This document shows, in pieces, positions 34,536 to 43,413 of a stretch of 64,000 bases of DNA. Position 1 is the first letter of the stretch; each line of letters begins with the position of its first letter. Origin of the DNA: Paenibacillus sp. R14(2021) (GTDB lineage Bacteria; Bacillota; Bacilli; Paenibacillales; Paenibacillaceae). The DNA is taken from assembly GCF_019431355.1 (NCBI RefSeq), contig NZ_CP080269.1, positions 3,381,001 to 3,445,000 on the forward strand. Direction: 5' to 3'. Under the pieces are notes generated by a model. That model was not told where the DNA came from. It saw only the letters and a list, made by a program, of their open reading frames with translations, and did no database searches. Both the position numbers and the translations under genes were made by a program.

Positions 34536-34991
34536 TTAATCGTTAAAATGCTCGACGTAAGAACCGTAACCCCTTTTTTCAAGATCAGCTTTCGGAATAA
34601 ATTCCATGGCTGCAGAGTTAACGCAGAACCGCAGCCCCGTTGGCTGAGGCCCGTCTTTGAATACGTCACCCAGGAAGGAATCCGCATGCAGACTTCTTAC
34701 TTGAGACCCAAAAAAGAATTTGCGTTTAAGGACAACATTGTTTGAATCCAATGGCTTTGAAAAACTAGGCCAGCCTGTCTGTGCATCGTATTTGTCCTTC
34801 GAGCTAAACAACGGCTCACCAGAAACAATATCTACGTAGATTCCCTCTTCTTCGTTATCCCAATATTCATTATTAAACGGTTGTTCGTCCATGCCGCGTT
34901 GCGTTACGTTGTACTGATGTACAGTCAACGTCTTCAACTTTTCTTCCTTGTTGAAATCTCCATTAAAGCCTGCCGTTAAGTTAGTCGTCAT
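34536..34991 (-). CDS. msrB: Peptide-methionine (R)-S-oxide reductase, active-site changes
   Basis: A 151-residue MsrB. It has [40 protein letters not shown] and the catalytic-Cys motif [15 protein letters not shown]. The usual HLGHVF active-site motif reads FLGDVF: both conserved His are replaced, so activity may be weak or lost. The start is at the linker of what was an MsrA-MsrB fusion. The upstream msrA part is broken, but GGGAGG sits before ATG 34991, so this domain can be made alone. Confidence 0.82.
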   Translation of the reverse strand: MTTNLTAGFNGDFNKEEKLKTLTVHQYNVTQRGMDEQPFNNEYWDNEEEGIYVDIVSGEPLFSSKDKYDAQTGWPSFSKPLDSNNVVLKRKFFFGSQVRSLHADSFLGDVFKDGPQPTGLRFCVNSAAMEFIPKADLEKRGYGSYVEHFND

Positions 34992-34994
34992 TTT

Positions 34995-35325
34995 TTACCT
35001 CCCAAGTTTATTCAGAAATGAAGAAAAACGGACTTTTTTGTAATAATTCTGATGTTCGTCCTCGGCTTTGTAGAACGTTGTTACAGCAGCAATCTTCGTT
35101 GCAATCGGTTTATCGAACCGTTGATTCGAGATGACCCGTAGTGTTAGAAACGACTTCGTTATAAGCCGGATTTTTTGTGTGTCCGCCCGTATAACCTGCG
35201 TATACATTCAAGACGCCGTCCAGCTTTTGAAAAGTATCTTGCATATGCCAGAAGCAACCGCCAGCAAAAACAGCTGTTTCGGAAGGCATTGTTGCGTTTT
35301 CCTTTCCTGCCCTAGAACCTTTCAT
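34995..35325 (-). pseudogene. msrA: Peptide-methionine (S)-S-oxide reductase, internally deleted
   Basis: The N-terminal part reads AVFAGGCFWHMQDTFQKLDG, then YAGYTGGHTKNPAYNEV, then TTGHLES, with the catalytic GCFW present. The C-terminal part, in another frame, reads RFDKPIATKIAAVTTFYKAE and DEHQNYYKK. About 60 residues in between are missing and the join is out of frame. GGAGATG precedes the ATG at 35325. It directly precedes msrB, so the ancestor was a fused or adjacent msrA-msrB. Confidence 0.85.
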
Positions 35326-35371
35326 TTAAACATCTCCAGTATTTATTAATTTAATCCATTTATTTTCATGG

Positions 35372-36275
35372 CTATTGTTCGTTAAATTGCAAGTTATAAG
35401 CCCCGTATCCCCTTTTTTCGAGATCGGCTGCCGCCTGAAACAATATCCACGTAAATGCCTTCTTCTTTGTTATCCCAATATTCGTTATGAAATGGCGGCT
35501 CATCCCTACCGTTCTGAGTCACGTTATATTGCAGCTTAGTCAGCTTCCTCAGTTTTTCCTCCTTATTAAATCCATTATTGTCTGCTTTTGCAGGAACTAT
35601 GACTTCCCGATCGTTGCCCCAGTGTTTTTCTAAAAAGCCGTTGCGGCCAGAGGCGAGCTCGCTGTATTTGTAACGAATGGGTTTCGTTTTGTAGTAATCC
35701 TGATGTTCTTCTTCGGCTTTGTAGAACGTGGACGCAGCCGCAAGTTTCGTTACAATCGGTTCATCGAATCTTTTCGAGGCTTCCAATTCATCCCAGGATG
35801 CTTCGGCCTGCTCTTGCTGTTCCTTGCTTGTGTAAAAAATAGCAGATTGGTATTCATTCCCACGATCACCGAATTGACCTCCTGCATCCGTAGGATCAAC
35901 GTTTCGCCAAAAAACTTGAAGCAATTTGTCATACGTAATCTGCTAAGGGTTATAACGCACTTCCACGGATTCGAGATGACCTGTTGTCTCGGAACCGACT
36001 TCTTCATAAGTAGGATTTTCCTTGTGTCCTCCCGTATAACCGGTTTCAACGCTTAAGACGCCATTCATCTTCTCGAATGCCTCTTCCATATGCCAAAAGC
36101 AACCATCCGCAAAAATAGCGATTTCGTAAGGCGTACCCGAAACTTCATTGGCTGTAGCTAAAAGTACTTGAGCCTTCACGATTGCATTTTTATGAATCGA
36201 GCTGTAAATGAAGTAACCTGCAAGAACGAACAGAGCAACGGGTAACACATATAATCTACGTTTCTTGGCTTTCAA
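35372..36275 (-). pseudogene. msrAB: Membrane-anchored MsrA-MsrB fusion, broken by a stop and an internal deletion
   Basis: A TTG start at 36275 with AGAGGTG gives a membrane anchor (RRLYVLPVALFVLAGYFIY) followed by MsrA (IAIFADGCFWHMEEAFEKMN). The frame is cut by an amber codon at 35943 right after VEVRYNP and resumes in the same frame ([20 protein letters not shown]). The MsrB half starts ([17 protein letters not shown]) and then jumps, out of frame, to its very end ([11 protein letters not shown]), so the catalytic core is deleted. It is a paralogue of the msrA/msrB pair next door. Confidence 0.85.
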
Positions 36276-36443
36276 ACCCGCTTCACCTCTGTTGTATTTG
36301 TTGGAGATGCTGCGGCCACAGTACATGGCGGCCCAGAACGGGCCGACGAGTGTGGCTTTAGCCTCACTGATCGGATTCAAATCGATATCGCGTGTAACGT
36401 GAGCCGACGAGCATCCGTACGAGTGAAGTTCACCTGATACTGA

Positions 36444-37594
36444 TTAGCGCAGCGACTTGAATGCCGTGCGAAGTTCAGCAGTCATTAATTCTGGCTGTTC
36501 CCAAGCTGCGAAGTGCCCACCCTTAGGTAGTCGGTTGTAGTGGATCAAGTTCGGGTAGGCTTGCTCGCTCCAGCTCTTCGGTGCCAGATAAACCTCGTCA
36601 GGGAAGACGCTCACAGCAACAGGGATATTGACGCCCTTGGCGGCAAAGAATGGCGTCTTGTTCTCCCAGTAGATACGTGCAGCGGCAATCGCCGTGCTCG
36701 TCAGCCAGATGAGCGTGATGTTGTCGAGAACGTCGTCGCGCGTCAGGCCTTCTTTTTGTCCGTCAAAAGTCCTGCCGATCATGTCTAGGCTTTTCGCATC
36801 ATGGTCAAGCATATAAGCTGCCAAACCAACCGGCGAATCCACCAGTCCGGCCAGTGTCTGCGGGCGCGTTCCCATGACTAGATTAATTTGCTCGCAAGCA
36901 ATCTGCTCTTCGTCTGAGAGACCAGGTGGCAGCGGGTTACCGGACCAGAGCGCCGCATCAATCTCGATTGGAACCGCGCCAGGCAGCGTGGTGTGAAGGC
37001 CAATCAGTCCCTTAGGTTCTTGAACACCCATTTGATCAACGATAATTGCTCCCCAGTCGCCGCCCTGCGCCGCGTACTTCGTGTATCCAAGGCGATTCAT
37101 CAGTTCGCCATACGCACTTGCAATATGGACAGGATCCCAGCCGGTCGTGGTCGGCTTGCCCGAGAACCCGTAGCCAGGCATGATGGAATAACCAAATGGA
37201 ATGCATCTGAGGCATTTCCGCCATGTGCCGTAGGATTCGTAAGGGGTTCGATAAGCTTCATCTGCTCAATGATCGAGCCTGGCCAGCCATGCGCAATGAG
37301 AATCGGCATCGCATCTTCATGCTTCGAACGAACGTGAATGAAGTGAATGTCCAGACCATCGATTTCGGTAAGGAAATGCGGGAAGGAGTTCATTCTCGCT
37401 TCGATTTTGCGCCAGTCGTAATCATTTGCCCAATAACGAGCGAGTTGCTGAATCGTCGCGAGTGGTACGCCTTGCGATTGATCTGAGACCGTTTCTTTCT
37501 CCGGCCATCTTGTTGCATTGATGCGGTTGCGTAACTCGGTTAGTTCCTCTTCTGGTACATTCACGTGAAACGGACGAATCTGTTGTTGTGTCAT
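36444..37594 (-). pseudogene. Epoxide hydrolase with a single frameshift
   Basis: A microsomal-type epoxide hydrolase (alpha/beta fold with N-terminal EHN domain). MTQQQIRPFHVNVPEEELTE, LIAHGWPGSIIEQMKLI (oxyanion motif HGWPGS) and DAFHLVIPS are in one frame. MPGYGFSGKPTT, QGGDWGAIIVDQMG (nucleophile Asp) and LPKGGHFAAWEQPEL (catalytic His) are in the next. One missing base near 37180 separates them; everything else is intact. ATG 37594 follows AGAGGAGATCGACAG. It is either a young pseudogene or a sequencing error. Confidence 0.85.
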
Positions 37595-38270
37595 CTGTCG
37601 ATCTCCTCTTTGTGCTATTTTTGGATATTTGCGGACTAGTCGACCAGTGCAGCCATCTGTATACCATGGCGTGATTCTGCAGTTATACGCATCGGCGGTA
37701 ACCACGAGGACGAATGTTACAGGGCCCAAACTAAAATTGTCAAAGGGTAAATATTGGTATGTAGACTGAGTGAGTAGGCGGTTAACTGCTTGAAGTATCT
37801 ACTCACAGCACCTCTACAGCTACGCTGAATTTGGCAGATCCCGCCAAGCGTAAATGTGATTGAACCGGATATTTGCGGCAGCCAACGCCTTGATTTTTGG
37901 CGTAGGCTCTTAGTAAAATTTCTCGAAAGAGGGGAACTAAGCGGTGACAATTGCGGATGACAAGCGGGGCAAAATCGGTCATGTAAATGCCTGCTCAGAA
38001 ATGGATTGTTCTAGCGAGACTCATTTGGACGTGTACATTCATACCAGTCGTTGATATAGTTTAGCCGGAGATACCAATGCATGAAAAAAATTCTTCTGTA
38101 TGATGAGCGCCCCATCTTCAGATTTGAAGAAGCACAGCTATGAGCACGATCAGCACGGCGGTTCCATTCTATAGATCAAAAGTTGGCGTCTGAACAAAAA
38201 CGAGCGCCTCGGTAAGATGGGGTACACACGGGGTCATCGCCTCAAAAACCCATCAGGAGGTCGCTCTACT
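37595..38270. other. Long region without a confirmed gene
   Basis: This holds the epoxide hydrolase promoter side and then degenerate sequence. Two short rightward frames with fair ribosome binding sites occur: a 36-codon GTG frame near 37944 (VTIADDKRGKIGHVNACSEM) and a 20-codon ATG frame near 38081 (MKKILLYDERPIFRFEEAQL). Neither is recognisable. They may be remnants of mobile genes. Confidence 0.4.
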
Positions 38271-38363
38271 ATGAATCATAAGAAAAGCAAAATTAACGAT
38301 CTGAAAACATTTGGCCGCTGGATTCAGAAGTGCAACGGTTGGCGTGGAAACTCTGCTAATTAG
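38271..38363 (+). CDS. Short open frame of 30 residues, possible gene-start remnant
   Basis: MNHKKSKINDLKTFGRWIQK then CNGWRGNSAN, stop. CAGGAGG lies 10 bases before the ATG, which is strong for a random frame. It is basic like a transposase N-terminus and ends 8 bases before the stem-loop repeat at 38371. I do not recognise it; it may be the leading end of a deleted transposase or a real micro-protein. Confidence 0.35.
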   Translation: MNHKKSKINDLKTFGRWIQKCNGWRGNSAN

Positions 38364-38370
38364 CTAAATA

Positions 38371-38423
38371 GGCTGCCGTTAGCCGGCAGCCTGTTGATTG
38401 TTGTGCTATCGTTGTCTGTTAGC
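38371..38423 (+). repeat. Structured stem-loop repeat, copy a
   Basis: First stem: GGCTGCC / GGCAGCC at 38371-38391. Second stem: GCTA (38405-38408), loop TCGTTGTCTGT, TAGC (38420-38423). It abuts the stop of the leftward gene at 38425. Same order and orientation as the copies at 55.6, 58.9, 59.5 and 60.2 kb. Confidence 0.7.
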
Positions 38424-38424
38424 T

Positions 38425-38748
38425 TTAAGGAACAGGCGTTAGTGTTGTGATTTTCACTGTTTCTGAACCGAGAACTCGTTGAGCAGCAATTACGTTAGGC
38501 GTGCTCGAGACATTATATTGAACTTCAAAAGAAGCGAACCCTGCAACACTATATGTCTTAATCTCAGTAATAAGCGGAGGTATCGAAAACAGTTCATGTA
38601 CAATTGGTGTGAGCACACCTCCAAGACTGACAAATAACTGCAGTTCAACAATTCCTGTCGTACTAACATCATCATTGCTCAATATAACTGTTACCATAGT
38701 TGCTGGATTTGGTCCATTATTCTGGATCACCCCGGTTCAATTAGCCAT
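38425..38748 (-). pseudogene. Small beta-rich surface-type protein with a stop at codon 4
   Basis: The body (VIQNNGPNPATMVTVILSND, then VELQLFVSLGG, and VAGFASFEVQYNV) is a small beta-sandwich-like protein of a type common on Paenibacillus spores or cell surfaces; the exact family is not recognised. The natural ATG at 38748 with GGGAAATC upstream is followed by GCT AAT and then TGA before the frame continues, so a nonsense change at codon 4 kills it. A GTG at 38730 could restart but lacks a good ribosome binding site. It is followed immediately by stem-loop repeat copy a. Confidence 0.65.
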
Positions 38749-38832
38749 ATGATTTCCCTCTTTTAATCACCCCATTATTTTGTGATAGCATATTCTAACT
38801 TGTCCAAGGGGGTGGGGGTTATCCCAACATCG

Positions 38833-38869
38833 AAAACCCGCCCTTCATAGACAATTGGACGGGTTTTTT
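38833..38869. terminator. Terminator downstream of the phosphotransferase gene
   Basis: AAACCCG-CC pairs with GG-CGGGTTT around a 13-base loop, with T tracts on both strands. Confidence 0.82.
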
Positions 38870-38920
38870 AGAAGAGAGCCATGGATAGGCTTTTATAGAC
38901 CGTGGAAAACGCGCAGCCTG

Positions 38921-39859
38921 CTAATCCAAAATAATGTCTACTACTTGTTTCGCGAATGCAGCAAAGGGTTCAATATGGTCAGGACTTCGGTTAATCGCCC
39001 ATCTGAGGTTATCGAAAGCCCTTAATAGCAGATAAAGCCTTATGTCAGAAAGGTCTTTTCCACTTATTCCGTACCCGTCTATAAACGCTTTGAATTCTTC
39101 ATCATTTGGCCCTTCCTCTAACCCCAGGATTTGATAATGCATCAGTTGAGCAATTGTTGCATGTGGTACCACGCTTACTTTCGCATTCCAATCCAGCAAT
39201 ATAACTTGGTTTGCCTGATTGACAATCGTATTCTTTAAAGAAATATCTCCGTGGTTTAAGCCGAAACGGAACGGTTTACGCTTTAAATCTTCAAACCGTT
39301 TTTTTATTCTCTGCGATTCCATCTGAGTGATTACGCCAAGCTCAATCAAGCGATCATGCTCCGTCAGACTATTTATATTATGCTGCACATACCCTTGCCA
39401 ACTACCGTCTGATCCAGCATGCGGTGGTGACTGAAACTCGCCATGGACGGGATCAATCAGATTTTCCCCATATCCTTTCACTTGAATAGAATGAATAAGC
39501 TTGGCATATTCGCCCAGTTTCCTCCAAACATCAGACTTGGGTACAGTACTGTCTAACCCGTTGTCTCCCTCAACAAAGGCTTGAATCATATATGCGGTTT
39601 CATCAACGACACCAATGGACAACACTTCAGGTCCCGGAACGCCAACTGCGGCTGCTTGCTCGATACTCCATTTCTCTTTGACAAAGCTTGGAAATGTACC
39701 TTTATCGTTCATACGGACAACAACTTTATGAATCTCTGTTTCGACTACGCAAACCTGATTTGTGATGCCTTTACCTATGATCTGATCGGAAGTTTTCACT
39801 TGTTCCTGAAGAAAATCGCCTGCAATTCGAGCTGCTTGTTTAACTATAGAGTCTTTCAT
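38921..39859 (-). CDS. Aminoglycoside/choline phosphotransferase family protein
   Basis: A 312-residue kinase-like protein of the APH family. The catalytic loop is FGLNHGDISLKNTIV (His-Gly-Asp ... Asn) and the metal motif is VILLDWNAK. The N-terminal lobe has KVVVRMNDKGTFPSFVKEKW. Whether it acts on an antibiotic, on macrolides or on a small metabolite cannot be told. ATG 39859 is used; the frame reaches further upstream without homologous sequence. It has its own terminator. Confidence 0.82.
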   Translation of the reverse strand: MKDSIVKQAARIAGDFLQEQVKTSDQIIGKGITNQVCVVETEIHKVVVRMNDKGTFPSFVKEKWSIEQAAAVGVPGPEVLSIGVVDETAYMIQAFVEGDNGLDSTVPKSDVWRKLGEYAKLIHSIQVKGYGENLIDPVHGEFQSPPHAGSDGSWQGYVQHNINSLTEHDRLIELGVITQMESQRIKKRFEDLKRKPFRFGLNHGDISLKNTIVNQANQVILLDWNAKVSVVPHATIAQLMHYQILGLEEGPNDEEFKAFIDGYGISGKDLSDIRLYLLLRAFDNLRWAINRSPDHIEPFAAFAKQVVDIILD

Positions 39860-40325
39860 TGTTACTTTCATCCTTCCCCAAGTACCGTGCTTCGAATAGT
39901 TTACCACACACTTTTTTGGGGAAATACGTTTACTACTAACTCCCTAACGAAATTAGCAACTAGTTATATTCCAGCCGGCAGTTGTTGTAGAATCATCCAA
40001 ACAATCGAATTCAATATGGACGCAGGCATGCTCTAGCGCTTCCAAGCAAACCCGCTCCGGCTTCGTTCATCCGCAGCCCCAAATAGAAAAGCGGCGTTAG
40101 CACCATCGGCTTCCCCTTAAATCCTTATTATTATATTTATCTGGGCTGAAAGTCATTTTGGACTTTGTTTGGATTCTGAACTTTGGTTTGTGAGTTTGAG
40201 CTGTTATGTACGATCTTAATTCCAAATCGGCTATAAACCGCTACCTTCAAGTCAGACAACAAAAATGACCTCTGCACAGGTTAGAACTTGTGAGAGGCCA
40301 AAGTAATGAGAATTTATATAATAAA
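39860..40325. other. Region left of the Tn7-like element, no gene seen
   Basis: No supported gene. Around 40250-40268 the string GTCAGACAACAAAAATGACC resembles the TnsB-like terminus TGTCGGACGACAAAAAT found at 54278, and might mark the lost left end of the Tn7-like element. A single site is weak evidence. Confidence 0.35.
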
Positions 40326-40510
40326 TTATTCATCATCAAACAACCAATTTATGTTATATCTCTTTCTTAAAGCAATGATCGTTTCCGCGGATGGTTTAGT
40401 AATGTCTTTTTCAATCTCACTTAGTCTACCTTGAGAAATACCTAAACCTGAAGAATTCAACTTGGCTCATCTCTCTAGCTTTTCTGATTTTTTATCTTCT
40501 GACCAATAGT
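40326..40510 (-). pseudogene. XRE-type helix-turn-helix fragment with frameshift
   Basis: In one frame GLGISQGRLSEIEKDITKPS is followed by AETIIALRKRYNINWLFDDE and a stop, the recognition helix and tail of an XRE/Cro domain. AREMSQVEF precedes it in another frame. The N-terminus and any longer C-terminal domain are absent. It lies in the decayed cargo zone left of tnsC. Confidence 0.65.
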
Positions 40511-40530
40511 GTCCGTTATACACTTATCTC

Positions 40531-40877
40531 CTTAAAAGAAGGCAACCAGTATGAAATCTGGTTGCCTGCAAAACTGGTTCCAACTTCACAAGAACCATCA
40601 TTATTTAAAGGTACTAACAATTGTGTAAAACCAACTACATTAACGTCAAGTTAGAAACATTACAGTAACTGAATGTGTTAAATATTCTGTGTAACTGACC
40701 TATCATACAAAGGCTTGAATATTTGCTCATACGAATAACTTAATGTTTGTAACTGCTTTTTTCTTTCAAGAAAATAAAGCATGTAACTAAGACTCACCAT
40801 TTGCATTCCAACCATCTATAATTAAATTTTTAGACAATTCCCCTTACATATGCTCCTACGCAACAGCAAAGTTGCTT
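40531..40877. other. AT-rich spacer between two decayed cargo genes
   Basis: No open frame, repeat or RNA signature that I can support. Confidence 0.4.
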
Positions 40878-41618
40878 CTACTTACTTTGGAGAATGGTAT
40901 CATACATCTTTACTTTATGAATAAAAGACGGTTCCCCTCCTTCAAGGTAATTAATGATATGCTTCATAATCGTTTTATTACTTGGATAGCCGGTTTTTTC
41001 AATCCATCCACGCGAGCTATCTGACTCTAAGACAATTACCTGTTCTGCATCTGCATTGGTTACTATCGTTGAACTATGAGTGACAACAACTACCTGACGG
41101 TTATTCTTTATTTGACGAAGACTTTGAACTAGATTTTTATATATATACTGATTATCTAAATTATCCTCTGGTTGGTCGATTATTAGAGGAGTAGTGTCAT
41201 TAGTAAACCTACCGTACTCAAATAGAAACGTTAAAATTGCAACAACTTTTTGCCCTAATGACAATTGGCTAATATCCCTCATATTCACTCCAATTGTAGT
41301 TACTGTCTCTCTTGAGTTCGTATTAAATTAAATCGAGAAATCGTCGATTACTTCAAAATATTTAGCAAGGCTAATTTCTAGATTTGTTCTATTCTCTAAG
41401 AGCTTATTCTTAACTCATTTTAAAATAGTTATTATATCACTCTGTCTTTCTATTTTCTTTACATCTCTTTCGATGTGCAGAATACTATCAATATTATTAG
41501 AGTATCCCTTCAAACTCTCTGTCCTTTCAAGCAAACTGTGTTGGTCATTGAATAAAAGCGTTAAAAAATCAATATAACCAATTTTGCTGACTTGATTAAA
41601 AATGTATCTTTGTATCAA
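40878..41618 (-). pseudogene. AAA/SMC-like ATPase remnant (defence-type cargo)
   Basis: Only the C-terminal end is well kept: QLSLGQKVVAILTFLFEYGR (ABC-signature-like), TTPLIIDQPEDNLDNQYIYK (Walker B) and RQVVVVTHSSTIVTNADAEQ (switch His). This is the pattern of large TrlF/Spaf_1101-type or OLD-like ATPases found in defence islands. A further piece of the coiled-coil part lies at 41415-41618, separated by stops at 41289-41415. The N-terminal Walker A part is absent. Confidence 0.75.
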
Positions 41619-41708
41619 CCATCACCTAAATTACTCCCCCAAATGTTGGATAATTATGTATTAACAAAATGGTACCATAGTATAATGGTTCTAAACTACT
41701 ACTTAACA

Positions 41709-41745
41709 ACAAAAAAAGCCTTAGGCCAAATCGGCTTAAGGCTTA
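41709..41745 (-). terminator. Terminator of the tns operon
   Basis: On the minus strand AAGCCTTAAGCC pairs with GGCCTAAGGCTT and is followed by TTTTTTTG. It begins at the tnsC stop codon. Confidence 0.9.
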
Positions 41746-43413
41746 TACAAACTCATCAAATCCTGCCGTTAATCCTGCATCCTTCAAGGACTGTACTGCT
41801 GCACTTCCTTTTTCCAGCCCTTTTTTAACAATTGAAAGTGCATCTGTTACTCTCAATTTATTATTTTTGACTGAGGCCCCCCTTCTAATCCTTCTCCCCG
41901 CCCTTTTAGGTTGAACACTAATGAGCTTAACTGCCTCTTCTGCATATGACTTCTTTATTGCCGTGATATCAGTCATATCAGTTTTTAGTAATCTTTTCCC
42001 CAGTTCCTCTGCAGCAGTAGCCCCTAAGCCAAGAATCTCCCCCAATTTCATTAGTTCAACCAACAAGTCCATATCCCCACGTTGTTCTTGAGCACGCCTA
42101 TGATCTATGGCAGCCTTCCCGTATAACTCAACAGGTACTTCTGACTCAAGTACATATTGATTGATAGAAAGCCATTCCGGCTTCAAATCCTTTATTTTAG
42201 CTAACTTCTCCCTGTCACCGCTCCTCAGGGCCCTAATCATTGGTTGAATAAGTTTTAAGTTTTCACTTGCGGCCTTTTTTACCATCTCAACACTAATTGT
42301 TTCTTTCTTTGTTGAGATGGCCTTCCACTGTGAATGCATAAACAGTTTAACTGCAATATCTACAATTCCTTGTGATTCAGAATACAAAACCTCGCTCAAT
42401 TCCTCGGTTCTTTCTGTGTAGTTTTTTGTCCATTGATAACTCCAGATTGAATTCAGCAAGACCTCCCAGTCTTTACCTTTCGTTAGACGATCTAGAACCA
42501 TATCCCCCATTCCTGATGCCCTTCTTGCCTGTGCAAAGACACTCTCAAATAAATAGGTGGCTCTTCCTGTCCCAACAAGCACAATAGGAATGCCTAAGAC
42601 GTTAACCAACTTAGTGAAGAAATTTAGAGTCCTCTCTTCACCACCAGTCTTAGATAAGTTCAAATTTTGAATTTCATCAATTACAAGAACACCTAAACAG
42701 TGCAATGAGGCGATCTGAGCCATTGGCACTGTCAGCGTTTCAGCTGTCGAGCGTTCCTTAACGTGAATATTTGAGTAATTCTCCTTCAATATTTCATCAA
42801 CTATGTGAAAAAAATCCACACATAAACTTTTAAGTGAGCCATCAGAAGGGCATTCAAGCTTCAGCCAGTTGAGTTGCTTGAGCATTCCCATTCCCTTGAT
42901 GCTCTTGTGAAGAATAACCTGAGGATATGTAAGTAAAATTTTCTCGACTGAAGTTGATTTTCCTATTCCACTAGGTCCCAGAATGCAAAAACCGTTAGCT
43001 GATGCTCTATTACCAATAGTGTTGTAACCATTTTCATCTATGCCTTGCTCAAGAAGATTTTGAATTCCTGTTGAGAACTGTCTTTGAAAAATGGGTAATG
43101 TCGGATTTCTCGATACGTAACCTTGTCTAATCATTACTGAGAACCTGGTTTCCATATCGAAATGAAGGGGGAGTGGTTGCAAAAAGTTCTGGAGTTGGTA
43201 TACGCAGTGCATCCGGATATTAGCCGGCCATTCGCGCTGCGAATGATCGAAATCTGGATATTGAGCAAAAGAATTTGCTACTTCCAAGATTGATTTAATA
43301 TGTGGTTGTGACTCTATAAGAGGATTTCCTCTATATGCTGGAACCTGTTGCTCTGCATATTTTGCTTCAACCTGAGTTCCCTTTAAAATAGATCTTCCAT
43401 CAACTTGTTTCAT
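41743..43413 (-). CDS. tnsC: Tn7-like AAA+ regulator TnsC
   Basis: A 556-residue AAA+ ATPase that links target-site proteins to the transposase. Walker A is GPSGIGKSTSVEKIL and Walker B is LGVLVIDEIQNLNLS, with a sensor segment VLVGTGRATYLF. The long C-terminal part is basic (PKRAGRRIRRGASVKNNKLR). Length matches Tn7 TnsC rather than the shorter TniB. ATG 43413 follows GGAGGAATACGA; tnsB overlaps it by 14 bases. It is the last gene before a strong terminator. Confidence 0.93.
   Translation of the reverse strand: MKQVDGRSILKGTQVEAKYAEQQVPAYRGNPLIESQPHIKSILEVANSFAQYPDFDHSQREWPANIRMHCVYQLQNFLQPLPLHFDMETRFSVMIRQGYVSRNPTLPIFQRQFSTGIQNLLEQGIDENGYNTIGNRASANGFCILGPSGIGKSTSVEKILLTYPQVILHKSIKGMGMLKQLNWLKLECPSDGSLKSLCVDFFHIVDEILKENYSNIHVKERSTAETLTVPMAQIASLHCLGVLVIDEIQNLNLSKTGGEERTLNFFTKLVNVLGIPIVLVGTGRATYLFESVFAQARRASGMGDMVLDRLTKGKDWEVLLNSIWSYQWTKNYTERTEELSEVLYSESQGIVDIAVKLFMHSQWKAISTKKETISVEMVKKAASENLKLIQPMIRALRSGDREKLAKIKDLKPEWLSINQYVLESEVPVELYGKAAIDHRRAQEQRGDMDLLVELMKLGEILGLGATAAEELGKRLLKTDMTDITAIKKSYAEEAVKLISVQPKRAGRRIRRGASVKNNKLRVTDALSIVKKGLEKGSAAVQSLKDAGLTAGFDEFV

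Noticed and set aside
37717..37950. Leftward 77-residue open frame upstream of the epoxide hydrolase
   Set aside because: No ribosome binding site, unusual composition and no recognisable motif.
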